39,894 nucleotides of DNA from an uncultured Prevotella sp. GTDB lineage: Bacteria > Bacteroidota > Bacteroidia > Bacteroidales > Bacteroidaceae. Position 1 is the stretch's first letter, and every line of letters starts with the position of its first letter. This document shows positions 17,145 to 26,707 of the stretch, in pieces. Under the pieces are notes generated by a model that was not told where the DNA came from, did no database searches, and saw only the letters and a program-made list of their open reading frames with translations. The stretch covers positions 1 to 39,894 of the forward strand of contig ONLG01000027.1 of NCBI GenBank assembly GCA_900318625.1. Direction: 5' to 3'. Made by a program: the position numbers and the translations under genes.

Positions 17145-18230
17145 TTATTCTATGCCAAATTTGTAGATGGTTTTCTGCGTATATTTCTCTCCTGGGCGCA
17201 GTTCAACCGATGGGAAGTATGGATGGTTGGGGGTGTCGGGGAAGTGCTGGCACTCCAGACAGATGGCGCTGCGGCGCGGGAAGGTAGCTCCGTTCTGGCC
17301 TTTATAGCCGTCGGCCCAGTTGTCAGTATAGAGTTGCATACCTGGCTCGGTGGTATAGACTTCCATGGTGCGTCCCGATACAGGCTCCTTTACGCGTGCT
17401 GCGAATGAGAGCTCGCCCTCTTCGGACTTGTTCAGCACGTAGCAGTGGTCGTATCCGGCTGCGATGTGTATCTGTTCGTTGTCTGCATCAATGTCTTTTC
17501 CTACGCTCTTGGATTCACGGAAGTCGAAGGGAGTGCCCTCAACAAGGCGTATCTCGCCTGTTGGAATACTGTTTTCGTCAATAGGAAGGTAATAGTTTGC
17601 ATTTATCTGACACTCCAGATTTTCGATGGAAGGTGTCGGATTGGCTATTCCAGCAAGGCTGAAAAAGCCGTGGTGGGTAAGGTTCAGCACCGTGCGCTTG
17701 TTGCTGGTAGCCTGATATTTGATAACTAACTCGTTATCGTCGGTAAAAGAGAAAGCCACCCAAACTTCTACTTCGCCGGTGTATCCTTCTTCGCCGTAGG
17801 GGCTTGTGTACTTCATCACAACCGCACGGGGGCTTATCTGATTGGCATCCCACACCTTGGCATTGTAGCCTTGCTTGCCACCATGAAGGCTGTTGGGGCC
17901 GTTGTTGATATGGAGTTGGTATTTCTTACCGTTCAGTTGGAACTCTCCGCGAGCTATGCGGTTGGCATATCGGCCTACGAGAGTAGAGAGATACGGTTCC
18001 GGCGAGTTGATAACATCTTGTATGTTGTCGTGTCCCTGAATGACGTTGGCTCTGTTGCCGTTTCTGTCGGGAACCATTATCGCAACGACGGCACCGCCAT
18101 AGTTAGTCACTGCGACCTCGTTACCTTGATTGTTACGCAAAATAAAGAGGTCAGTATGCTTGCCATTGATAGTGGTCTGGAAGTCTTCACGCTTCAGACC
18201 ACAGATGTTGCTTGTCTCTTCTGTGTTCAT
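17145..18230 (-). CDS. galM: Aldose 1-epimerase (mutarotase)
   Basis: GalM interconverts the alpha and beta anomers of galactose so GalK can use it. The 361-residue protein shows NYGGAVVAIMVPDRNG, TLVGRYANRIARGEF, NNGPNSLHGGKQGYNAKVW (with the catalytic His), LTHHGFFSLAG, AGYDHCYVL and TTEPGMQLYTDNW, then the C-terminal FPSVELRPGEKY whose Glu is the catalytic base. I start at 18230 (MNTEETSNICGLKRED); an upstream in-frame start would lie in the promoter region. It has no signal peptide from this start, so it is cytoplasmic. It is the first gene of the galactose unit. Confidence 0.95.
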   Translation of the reverse strand: MNTEETSNICGLKREDFQTTINGKHTDLFILRNNQGNEVAVTNYGGAVVAIMVPDRNGNRANVIQGHDNIQDVINSPEPYLSTLVGRYANRIARGEFQLNGKKYQLHINNGPNSLHGGKQGYNAKVWDANQISPRAVVMKYTSPYGEEGYTGEVEVWVAFSFTDDNELVIKYQATSNKRTVLNLTHHGFFSLAGIANPTPSIENLECQINANYYLPIDENSIPTGEIRLVEGTPFDFRESKSVGKDIDADNEQIHIAAGYDHCYVLNKSEEGELSFAARVKEPVSGRTMEVYTTEPGMQLYTDNWADGYKGQNGATFPRRSAICLECQHFPDTPNHPYFPSVELRPGEKYTQKTIYKFGIE

Positions 18231-18264
18231 ATCGTTTCGGTTTTGGGTTAGTAATACTAATCTG

Positions 18265-18296
18265 CAAAGTAACAGAAAAAAAACCATAACGGCAAA
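18265..18296 (-). promoter_or_regulatory. Promoter of the galactose operon
   Basis: On the minus strand TTTG (18293-18296) and TTACTTTG (18265-18272) are 20 bases apart; the second element has one mismatch to TAnnTTTG. The start of transcription would be ~18257, close to the galM start. Confidence 0.6.
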
Positions 18297-18303
18297 CGAT
18301 AGG

Positions 18304-18350
18304 AAAAAAAAGGCTCCGATTAGTTGTTAAAAACAATTAAACGATTAAGC
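18304..18350 (-). terminator. Possible terminator of folC
   Basis: Downstream of the folC stop, the minus strand has an A/T-rich hairpin (TTGTT-TTT-AACAA core, with GGCT/AGCC outside) running into eight T. It is weak as a stem but well placed. Confidence 0.45.
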
Positions 18351-19589
18351 CTGACGAGCTATATGGCAAAGCAGGTCGGCCACTACGTAGCTGCTGCCTC
18401 CTACGAAGATGAAATCGTCTGTTGCGGCATCGGCAACAGCTTTGTCGTATGCAAGTGCCACGGAAGCAAACGCTTGGCCTCGGAGTTGGCGCATATCACC
18501 TTTCTGTTTCACTGTTTCGGAACTGATGGCACGGTGGTTGTCGGCCTGAGTCCAGTAGTAGACGGCATCTGTAGGCAGCAGATCCATCACGCTGTCGATG
18601 TCTTTGTCGTCGACCATTCCGAACACGATGCGGAGAGTTTTGCACTTCTGGCTGCGTATCTGAGGGGCCAGATACTGCCATCCGGCGAGGTTATGGCCTG
18701 TGTCGCACACCGCTTTGGGCCTTTCGCTGATGGTCTGCCAGCGCCCCATGAGGCCGGTGTTCTCGCACACCCGGGCCATACCTCGTGCTATATGCTCGTC
18801 CGTTATGCGCAGGGCGGTGTGTGCAGTCAGTGTTTTGATGGCACAAAGGATAGTCTGTTTGTTCTTTTCCTGATAGTTGCCTTTAAGCTCGAAGTCGATG
18901 TCTGAGGCTGTTTCATATTCTTCGGCGAACACTATCGGTGAGTTGTTGGCCTCTGCCGTGCTTACAAAGACAGGCCTCGTCTGTGGCAGGCTCTCGCCAA
19001 TCACGACAGGCACATGGGGTTTTATGATGCCTGCTTTCTCTCCGGCAATCTTCTCAAGGGTGTTGCCCAGCAGCCCGGTGTGGTCGAACGAGATGTTGGT
19101 AATCACCGAGAGTAGGGGAGTTATGATGTTGGTGCAGTCAAGACGGCCCCCGAGTCCCACCTCAATGACGGCTATGTCTACCTTCATGTCGGCGAAATAG
19201 CGGAACGCCAAAGCTGTGGTGAGCTCGAAGAACGACGGGTGCAGTTCTCTGTTCCACTTGATGAAGCTGTCGACAAAGTCAACGACATACTGCTCGGAAA
19301 CGCACTCTCCGTTCACTCTTATGCGCTCGCGGAAGTCGGCAAGGTGTGGCGACGTGTATAGTCCCACCCTGTAGCCTGCCTCCTGAAGTATCGAGGCGAT
19401 GCTGTGCGAGCACGAACCCTTGCCGTTGGTGCCTGCTATGTGTATCGTGGGATAGAGTTTATGCGGATGGTGATAGTGCTTGTCGAGAGCCAGTGTGGTC
19501 CCTATTCCTGGCTTGTAGGCTGCTTGTCCCACGTGCTCGAACACCGGGGTGACATTGAAGAGGTAGTCGATGGTTTCCTTGTAAGTCAT
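18345..19589 (-). CDS. folC: Bifunctional folylpolyglutamate synthase / dihydrofolate synthase
   Basis: FolC adds L-glutamate to dihydropteroate and later to folates in the cytoplasm. The 414-residue protein opens with the family's N-terminus (MTYKETIDYLFN, then a segment with KPGIGTTLAL), then the P-loop IHIAGTNGKGSCSHSIASILQ, SPHLADFRERIRVNGE, VDIAVIEVGLGGRLDCTNII, SFDHTGLLGNTLEKIAGEKAG and a Mur-ligase-type C-terminal domain with DTGHNLAGW. All expected motifs are intact. It starts 11 bases after the terminator of dnaJ, so it is likely expressed separately, though I see no clean promoter and read-through is possible. Confidence 0.95.
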   Translation of the reverse strand: MTYKETIDYLFNVTPVFEHVGQAAYKPGIGTTLALDKHYHHPHKLYPTIHIAGTNGKGSCSHSIASILQEAGYRVGLYTSPHLADFRERIRVNGECVSEQYVVDFVDSFIKWNRELHPSFFELTTALAFRYFADMKVDIAVIEVGLGGRLDCTNIITPLLSVITNISFDHTGLLGNTLEKIAGEKAGIIKPHVPVVIGESLPQTRPVFVSTAEANNSPIVFAEEYETASDIDFELKGNYQEKNKQTILCAIKTLTAHTALRITDEHIARGMARVCENTGLMGRWQTISERPKAVCDTGHNLAGWQYLAPQIRSQKCKTLRIVFGMVDDKDIDSVMDLLPTDAVYYWTQADNHRAISSETVKQKGDMRQLRGQAFASVALAYDKAVADAATDDFIFVGGSSYVVADLLCHIARQA

Positions 19590-19599
19590 GGCTGTATGT

Positions 19600-19637
19600 A
19601 AAAAAAATACCGGCTACCTTCAGTTGGGCAGCCGGTA
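19600..19637 (-). terminator. Rho-independent terminator of grpE-dnaJ
   Basis: On the minus strand the stem TACCGGCT/AGCCGGTA (19630-19637 with 19608-19615) is followed directly by eight T. It begins 5 bases after the dnaJ stop. Confidence 0.92.
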
Positions 19638-19641
19638 GACC

Positions 19642-20796
19642 TTAGTTAAAGTAATTCTTGAACCTCTCGAAGATAGAGCGCTTGGTCTGGCTGTCGCCTT
19701 TGAAGTTGTCGCTTTCCTTGAATTGTTCTACTGCTTTCTTCTCTTCCTTGCTCAAAGTCTTGGGCACATAGACGCTTATATTTACTATAAGGTCGCCCTT
19801 TTCGTTGCCGTAGCCGCGCACGGGATCCAGTCCCTTGTCGCGCAAACGCAGTGTCTTGCCTGGCTGTGTGCCCGGTTCAATCTTTATCTTCACGGTGTTT
19901 CCCTCGATGGTTGGTATGTCAACCGTTCCTCCGAGGGCTGCCGTCGGGAAGTCGAGCAGCAGGTTATAGAGCAGGTTGTTGCCGTCGCGGATGAATGTGT
20001 CGTTGGGTTCTTCCTCTATGAACACCTGTATGTCGCCGTTCACACCGTTGTGTCGTCCGGCATTTCCCTTGCCCGGAACGTTCACCACCATGCCTTCGGC
20101 AACGCCGGCAGGTATATTTATCTCCACGACCTCTTCGCCTTTGACCACTCCTTCGCCGTGGCAGTGCGCACATTTGTTCTTGATTATGGTGCCTTCACCG
20201 CCGCAGACATGACACGTCGACTGTGTCTGCATCATTCCGAAGATGCTCTGCTGCGTCCTTATCTCTACTCCTGAACCGTGGCAGTTGGGACAAGTCTCGC
20301 TGCTGCTGCCTGCTTCGGCACCCGAGCCGTGGCAGTGGGGACAGCTCACGTCTTTGCGAACCTTGAACTTCTTGGTCGTTCCCGTGGCTATCTCCTGCAG
20401 CGTCAGCTTCACCTTCAGGCGCAAGTCGGCACCGCGGAACTGTGCCGGCTGTCGGCTGCGTCCTCCTCCGAAGCCACCGAAACCGCCTCTTCCGCCGAAC
20501 ACGTCGCCGAACATCGAGAAGATGTCGTCCATGGAGAACCCTCCGCTGAAGCCTCCTCCGAAGCCGCCCATGCCCGGTCCGTCGAAGCCGAACTGGTCAT
20601 ACTGCTGTCGCTTCTGCGGGTCGTGGAGAACGTCGTATGCCTCGGCAGCCTCCTTGAACTTCTCTTCTGCGTTCTTGTCGCCGGGGTTGCGGTCGGGGTG
20701 GTATTTGATAGCTATCTTGCGATAGGCTTTCTTTATCTGGTCTTCGGTGGCGTTCTTGTCAACGCCCAGCACCTCGTAGTAGTCTCTTTTTGCCAT
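19642..20796 (-). CDS. dnaJ: Chaperone DnaJ (Hsp40)
   Basis: DnaJ delivers unfolded proteins to DnaK and stimulates its ATPase. The 384-residue protein has the J domain (residues 1-70, with HPD in [10 protein letters not shown]), a Gly/Phe-rich region (~75-115), four zinc-binding repeats ([32 protein letters not shown]) and the C-terminal substrate-binding domains ([14 protein letters not shown], then [16 protein letters not shown]). It is a complete type I DnaJ. It lies 58 bases downstream of grpE and forms an operon with it; dnaK is not in the window. Expression is probably driven from the sigma-54-type site before grpE. Confidence 0.98.
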   Translation of the reverse strand: MAKRDYYEVLGVDKNATEDQIKKAYRKIAIKYHPDRNPGDKNAEEKFKEAAEAYDVLHDPQKRQQYDQFGFDGPGMGGFGGGFSGGFSMDDIFSMFGDVFGGRGGFGGFGGGRSRQPAQFRGADLRLKVKLTLQEIATGTTKKFKVRKDVSCPHCHGSGAEAGSSSETCPNCHGSGVEIRTQQSIFGMMQTQSTCHVCGGEGTIIKNKCAHCHGEGVVKGEEVVEINIPAGVAEGMVVNVPGKGNAGRHNGVNGDIQVFIEEEPNDTFIRDGNNLLYNLLLDFPTAALGGTVDIPTIEGNTVKIKIEPGTQPGKTLRLRDKGLDPVRGYGNEKGDLIVNISVYVPKTLSKEEKKAVEQFKESDNFKGDSQTKRSIFERFKNYFN

Positions 20797-20854
20797 TTCA
20801 ATATATGGTTATCGTGATGAATGATGCACTATACATTTATATATATGCATTATT

Positions 20855-21427
20855 CTATTGTCCCACGGCCACCTTGGCGTGGCGTATTACCTTGTCGTTG
20901 AGCGTGTAGCCCGTCTGCACACAGTCAATCACCTTGCCTTTCTTTTCGTCGCCCATGCCCGGAACCATAGCGATGGCCTCGTGGAAGTCTACGTCGAAAT
21001 CCTTGTCCTCGGTGTCAATCTTCTTCACTCCGATGCTCTCGAGGGTCTTCACGAACTTTTTAAGTATCAGCTCCATGCCCTCCTTGATGGCCTGCGGGTC
21101 GTCGGTGGTGTCGGCCACGGCGCGCTCCATGTCGTCGAGGACGGGCAGAATGGCCGTGATGGTCTTCTCGCCGCCGTTGAGTATCAGCTCGGTCTTCTCC
21201 TTGAGTGTGCGCTTGCGGTAGTTGTCGAACTCGGCAATCTTGCGCAGCAGCTGGTCTTTCAGCTCGGCGTTCTCAGCTTCGAGCTTGGCAACGGGGTCTG
21301 CCTCTGCTGCCTCTTCGGCCATTTCTATGTCTTCCTCAGCCTCCTGCACTTCGGGCTGTGGCTGTTCCTCGTTAGCGGTCTGCTCGCTTTCGGGGTCTGC
21401 TATTTCTATTTCTTTTTCCTTGCTCAT
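20855..21427 (-). CDS. grpE: Nucleotide exchange factor GrpE
   Basis: GrpE releases ADP from DnaK. The 190-residue protein has a long acidic N-terminal region (rich in Glu and Gln), a coiled-coil from about residue 45 (AKLEAENAELKDQLLRKIAEFDNYRKRT) and the C-terminal beta-domain with GMELILKKFVKTLESIGVKKI, FHEAIAMVPGMGDEKKGKVIDCVQTGY and KVIRHAKVAVGQ, all typical. I start at 21427 (MSKEKEIEI). An in-frame Met at 21454 would lie upstream of the predicted transcription start (~21450), which supports this choice. First gene of grpE-dnaJ. Confidence 0.96.
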   Translation of the reverse strand: MSKEKEIEIADPESEQTANEEQPQPEVQEAEEDIEMAEEAAEADPVAKLEAENAELKDQLLRKIAEFDNYRKRTLKEKTELILNGGEKTITAILPVLDDMERAVADTTDDPQAIKEGMELILKKFVKTLESIGVKKIDTEDKDFDVDFHEAIAMVPGMGDEKKGKVIDCVQTGYTLNDKVIRHAKVAVGQ

Positions 21428-21460
21428 AGCTTTATTGTGTTTTGTTTCTGTCAAACAGAA

Positions 21461-21476
21461 TGCAAATAGTGTGCCA
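21461..21476 (-). promoter_or_regulatory. Sigma-54 (-24/-12) promoter of grpE-dnaJ
   Basis: The minus strand reads TGGCACACTATTTGCA, a full match to the core RpoN consensus (TGGCAC, five bases, TTGCA) with GG and GC 10 bases apart. It lies 5 bases past the stop of the ABC-F gene and puts the transcription start at ~21450, just before grpE. No array of inverted repeats like that of groES is obvious upstream, where the ABC-F coding region lies. Confidence 0.78.
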
Positions 21477-21481
21477 AACCG

Positions 21482-23119
<1,638 letters not shown>

Positions 23120-23137
23120 TTATATTCAAACGGGGTG

Positions 23138-23145
23138 CAAAGGTA
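23138..23145 (-). promoter_or_regulatory. -7 element of the ABC-F gene
   Basis: TACCTTTG on the minus strand lies ~37 bases before the ATG at 23101. No good -33 TTTG is at the usual distance, so only the -7 half is supported. Confidence 0.5.
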
Positions 23146-23279
23146 ATCTAAAATAATCAATTTCAGAAATAAAAGACCGTTTTTTGCTGAATATGAATGA
23201 CTTTGCCGAAGCTACCGGCAATGGTTTCGTCGGGACTCGGAAGCCCTCTTCGCCAGCAGTCAGTATCACGGCAGAAAGC

Positions 23280-23341
23280 AATATGACTCATATTGGTCAG
23301 TAATATGACTCATATTGGTCGGTAATATGACTCATATTGGT
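23280..23341 (+). repeat. Triple 22-bp palindromic repeat, copy 2
   Basis: Same array as at 5471: three units with the AATATGACTCATATT palindrome, identical over 59 bases (23280-23338), including the order of the AG and GG spacer variants. It sits in a gene-free gap. Confidence 0.9.
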
Positions 23342-23355
23342 AGCCCCCCCTCAGT

Positions 23356-23520
23356 CCCCCCGAAGGGGGGATGGCTTATAGGTCTTATAGGTCTTATGGG
23401 AATTATAAGCCTTATATGACTTATGGGAGAGCCTTACGGCACCCCCATATTACTTGCCTCCCTCAATCCCCCCAAGGGGGGAGGAGGTAATTATTCATAA
23501 TTCATTGTTCATTATTCATT
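23356..23520 (+). repeat. G/C hairpin pair and AT-rich repeats in a gene-free gap
   Basis: Two copies of a C6/G6 hairpin (23356-23370 and 23468-23481), each in a CCCTCAnTCCCCCC context, flank several variants of CTTATAGGTCTTAT. After them comes an AT-rich tract of TTCATAATTCATT-like repeats (23490-23520). No gene is visible between 23102 and 23674. Confidence 0.7.
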
Positions 23521-23674
23521 AACCAATATGGCAGCCGTTGTGAGCTTGCGGCTAACATATCTGCCCAATTCCGCCGCCGTTATGATTGATAATTAGTATC
23601 TTTGCACCGTCTTAGGCGGTCTTGCCAATCTCCGCCGAAGGTTGATATGGCTTAGACCAAAGTAACTTATTACA

Positions 23675-23818
23675 ATGAACTGGATTATCTTGATCTTTGC
23701 GGGACTGTGCGAGGTGGTGTTCACCTATTGTCTCGGACTCCCACGTATGCTGATGCTCCGTTTCGACATAGACCACCTGACGGGGAAAGAGGCGATAGAA
23801 CTCACGCGGAAGCATTAA
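23675..23818 (+). pseudogene. Remnant of an SMR-family multidrug exporter gene (47-residue frame)
   Basis: The first ~21 residues (MNWIILIFAGLCEVVFTYCLG) are the first transmembrane helix of small multidrug resistance proteins, including the essential Glu of helix 1. The remaining 26 residues (LPRMLMLRFDIDHLTGKEAIELTRKH) are polar and unlike any SMR segment, and no other frame downstream restores helices 2-4. So it looks like the 5' end of an SMR gene fused by deletion to the end of another gene. A TATCTTTG element at 23597-23604 and a GGCGG/CCGCC hairpin (~23616-23637) lie in front of it. Whether the short frame is translated is unknown. Confidence 0.6.
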
Positions 23819-23862
23819 GCCGGGTACTGGCATCGTTTAATAATATTAGAATAACCAATAAA

Positions 23863-25488
23863 ATGAAAACAAAACTGAAGACATTATTGCAGCAACTGCT
23901 GCGAAGTCCAAGGGAATTTCCCGTTGAGCTTGCCATGGGAGTGGCTTTCTTTATCATAACCGTGTGGAAAACGGAGAGTCTGGAATGGAATGGCGGCGTG
24001 CAGACGGGTAGCATGGTAAATGATGATATACTCTGGTTCTTCGTGCCGTTGATAGCACTTACGTTCTGGCTACATCGAGTCAATCGAATAGTCTACATCC
24101 TTTCGTTCTTCTTTTTCCTGCCGCTAATGGTGCTCAACCTGCGTCCATACCTCTTTACTTTCGGGTTTGGATTCACCTATGTCTTGGCTGGTCTGCTGCT
24201 CATCTTGGGCAACAAGAAGATGGATAACCGCACGTTTGCGTCCAATGCCCTGCATATCGTCACTCAGTTGTTCCTCGGCCAGCTTGTCTGTGGCATCTTC
24301 ACGTCGGCTGTATTTGCCATTACGCAGTCATTCTTCTACATCTTCGGCATCAAGACTCCTGTTAATTTCTACGAATATACCCTCAAGTTCATCTGGCTTG
24401 TGCTGGCTCCACAGGTGTGCTTCACGCTCGTGCGTCAGCACGAAGACGAAGTGGCAGAACCCTTCAAGGTGCTGAGGATTATCCTCAATTTCATACTTTC
24501 GCCAGCCGTTATTATCTATACAGTCATCCTCTACACATATTTTATTAAGATTGCTTTCGAGTGGAACTTGCCCAAAGGAGGTGTGGCATGGATGGTGATG
24601 GGCTTCATCGCCGTAGCCTTGGCAGGAATGATGGCACAGTCGATACTCAGCAAGCGCTACTACGACTGGTTCTACCGCTACTTTGCACTCGTAGCCATTC
24701 CGCCACTCGTCATGTATTGGATTGGTTCAGTCTATCGCATACAGCATTATGGCTTCACCGAGAGTCGCTTCTACCTGATGGTGGCAGGCATGTTGATGTC
24801 GCTTTTCGTGTTGATGCTCTTTAAGGAGCGCACTCGACGCTATCAGCTCATGGCTCTTATCTTTGGTGCGGCAATCATTCTCTTTACCTATATCCCCGGC
24901 ATATCTGCCAAGAGCATTGGGCTGCGCAGCCAGAAGCAAAGGCTTGCAGGCATCATCAGCGACTTGAAGTTGGCCGATGGCAAAACGGGTAAGCTGAACG
25001 ACAATCTCAACCTGATGCAGATTTGCAAAGACAGCCTGTTGTGTGAGCGATACAAAGATGCTTGCAGCGTTATCGATTATGTGAACGACGAAATGGGGAA
25101 CGAGGCTTTTGAGGCGCAGTATGGCACGTGGAAGTACTCTGCTTATTCGTTCGATGCCCGCGAAAAGACAGTTGAACGCAGCACTTGGTATGAAAGGAAC
25201 AAGCCGGTAGAGCTGGGGGAATACACCACGCTGTTGCCTGCCCAGGACTATGATTGCAGCTTTGAGCGAGAGAAGATAACCGTCAGAAAGGGCTCAGCTG
25301 TCGTGCTCGAATATCCCATAGGCTCCGTCGTCAGACGCAACCCGGCAATGCTGCGCCATCCCGAGCAGCTGCTTACCTTCCGCAACGACTCTCTGATGCT
25401 GGTTCTCGGCAGCTTGGACGTCGCGGACAACAAGGTGGTAGATGTCAGTACCTATCGTTTCATGTTGCTTGAAAAGCGAAAGAAGTAG
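23863..25488 (+). CDS. DUF4153-like multi-pass membrane protein
   Basis: The 541-residue protein has about ten to twelve hydrophobic helices between residues ~25 and ~365 (for example the segments starting MGVAFFIITVW, FFVPLIALTFWL, IVYILSFFFFLPLMVLNL and LVLAPQVCFTLV), then a soluble C-terminal domain of ~170 residues that would lie outside the membrane. The layout (LVLAPQVCFTLVR, TVILYTYFIKIAFEWNLPKGGVAWMVMGF, YYDWFYRYFALVAIPPLVMYWIGSVYRI) is that of the DUF4153 proteins common in Bacteroidota, whose function is not known. I start at 23863 (MKTKLKTLLQQ); an earlier in-frame Met at 23707 would overlap the SMR remnant and adds a non-membrane, low-quality sequence. Confidence 0.85.
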   Translation: MKTKLKTLLQQLLRSPREFPVELAMGVAFFIITVWKTESLEWNGGVQTGSMVNDDILWFFVPLIALTFWLHRVNRIVYILSFFFFLPLMVLNLRPYLFTFGFGFTYVLAGLLLILGNKKMDNRTFASNALHIVTQLFLGQLVCGIFTSAVFAITQSFFYIFGIKTPVNFYEYTLKFIWLVLAPQVCFTLVRQHEDEVAEPFKVLRIILNFILSPAVIIYTVILYTYFIKIAFEWNLPKGGVAWMVMGFIAVALAGMMAQSILSKRYYDWFYRYFALVAIPPLVMYWIGSVYRIQHYGFTESRFYLMVAGMLMSLFVLMLFKERTRRYQLMALIFGAAIILFTYIPGISAKSIGLRSQKQRLAGIISDLKLADGKTGKLNDNLNLMQICKDSLLCERYKDACSVIDYVNDEMGNEAFEAQYGTWKYSAYSFDAREKTVERSTWYERNKPVELGEYTTLLPAQDYDCSFEREKITVRKGSAVVLEYPIGSVVRRNPAMLRHPEQLLTFRNDSLMLVLGSLDVADNKVVDVSTYRFMLLEKRKK

Positions 25489-25589
25489 ATAAAGCTCAGC
25501 GAGCAAAATGTCAGTAGTTATGAAACAAAGGGATGTTATTTTTCCTGCAATATGGTTGGAAACCTTTTACTAATGTCCGATTTTTCGCT

Positions 25590-25597
25590 TAACTTTG
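25590..25597 (+). promoter_or_regulatory. -7 element before the pseudouridine synthase gene
   Basis: TAACTTTG lies 8 bases before the ATG at 25605, so the message would start nearly at the start codon. A TTTT at 25565-25568 is in the -33 position but is not a TTG. Confidence 0.45.
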
Positions 25598-25604
25598 CAG
25601 CCAA

Positions 25605-26495
25605 ATGAGAAACAACGCATATCAACAGCAGGAACAGTATGACCACTATGTGGTCGACGCGCCAAGCGAACTGCTTGAGTGGCTTTTGGCTAACCTGAAG
25701 CAGAGCCGCTCTAAGGTGAAGGCCACCCTTCAGGGACGCGGCGTAAGGGTGGGCGGCAAGGTCGTAACCCAGTTCGACTATCGCCTCGAACCCGGAATGA
25801 AGGTTGCCGTGAGCAAGGTGAAGAAGGCCGCCGAGCTGAAAAGCCGCTATGTGAGGCTGGTGTATGAAGACCGCCACCTTGTGGTCGTGGAGAAGCAGGC
25901 TGGTATCCTTTCGATGGCGGCAGGCCATTCGTCGCTGACTGTGAAGGCCGTGCTCGACGACTATTTCCGCCGCAGCAACCAGCGTTGCACAGCCCACGTG
26001 GTGCATCGTCTCGACCGCGACACGAGCGGCCTGATGATATATGCCAAGGAAATGCAGGCCGAACAGATACTCGAGCACGAATGGCATGAGCGTGTCTACG
26101 ACCGCAGATACGTGGCCGTGGTGAGCGGCGAGATGGAACGCGACGAGGGAACGGTAGCCAGCTGGCTGCGCGACAACAAGGCTTACATCACGTATTCTTC
26201 TCCGGTGGACAACGGCGGCAAGTATGCCGTGACCCACTACCACACTCTGGCGCGCACCACACAGCACTCGCTGGTGGAGTATGTGCTGGAAACAGGGCGC
26301 AAAAACCAGATCAGGGTTCATTCGGCAGACATCGGTCACCCCGTTTGTGGCGATGTGAAGTATGGCAACGGCGACGATCCGATAGGCCGTCTGTGCCTCC
26401 ATGCATACGTGCTGTGCTTTGTCCATCCCATAACAAACCGTCGCTTGGAGTTCGAGACCCCCGTGCCTGTGGCGTTCAGGAAACTGTTTAAGTAA
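25605..26495 (+). CDS. RluA-family RNA pseudouridine synthase
   Basis: These enzymes turn specific uridines of rRNA or tRNA into pseudouridine. The 296-residue protein has an N-terminal S4-like region (residues ~20-70, LLANLKQSRSKVKATLQGRGVRVGGK) and a catalytic domain with the signature HRLDRDTSG at 134-142, in which D137 is the catalytic residue. YVAVVSG, the motif GRKNQIRVH and DVKYG complete the fold. The S4-plus-RluD layout is that of RluD-like enzymes (23S rRNA), but the exact uridine cannot be told. A -7 element lies right before the start. A small membrane-protein gene follows after 29 bases. Confidence 0.92.
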   Translation: MRNNAYQQQEQYDHYVVDAPSELLEWLLANLKQSRSKVKATLQGRGVRVGGKVVTQFDYRLEPGMKVAVSKVKKAAELKSRYVRLVYEDRHLVVVEKQAGILSMAAGHSSLTVKAVLDDYFRRSNQRCTAHVVHRLDRDTSGLMIYAKEMQAEQILEHEWHERVYDRRYVAVVSGEMERDEGTVASWLRDNKAYITYSSPVDNGGKYAVTHYHTLARTTQHSLVEYVLETGRKNQIRVHSADIGHPVCGDVKYGNGDDPIGRLCLHAYVLCFVHPITNRRLEFETPVPVAFRKLFK

Positions 26496-26524
26496 TTGGA
26501 GGGGGTGATTAACAAGTAGTAAAT

Positions 26525-26707
26525 ATGGAAAACTTTGAATACTATCTATTGATGTTGGCCGCATTGGTTGTGGCCGTGTTGCTGATTAAAAAGATAACAG
26601 GATGTATCTTCCGCATTGTTGTCACGCTGGTGTTGCTCGGCGTGCTGGGATACATCCTGCATCTGCTGGGCTATCTGCCCTTTGGTGACGGCGCGCTCAA
26701 TCCCTGA
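26525..26707 (+). CDS. Small two-helix membrane protein
   Basis: A 60-residue frame, MENFEYYLLMLAALVVAVLLIKK, then TGCIFRIVVTLVLLGVLGYILHLLGYLPFG, gives two hydrophobic helices (~7-23 and ~30-48) with a short basic turn, a layout I have seen in small hypothetical proteins of Bacteroidota. The gap of 29 bases to the pseudouridine synthase gene and the same strand suggest co-expression. Its 3' end overlaps the convergent gene at 26697 by 11 bases. The function is unknown. Confidence 0.6.
   Translation: MENFEYYLLMLAALVVAVLLIKKITGCIFRIVVTLVLLGVLGYILHLLGYLPFGDGALNP

Noticed and set aside
23605..23674. Guanidine riboswitch before the SMR remnant
   Set aside because: SMR genes are often under guanidine riboswitches, and a GGCGG/CCGCC hairpin is present, but I cannot find the conserved sequence of any guanidine riboswitch class.
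23707..23862. N-terminal extension of the DUF4153 protein from an earlier in-frame Met
   Set aside because: It would overlap the SMR remnant, and the 52 extra residues are polar and unlike a membrane-protein start.
25536..26564. A 342-residue open frame on the minus strand opposite the pseudouridine synthase
   Set aside because: It overlaps a gene with a clear catalytic motif over its entire length and has no recognisable domain or promoter.
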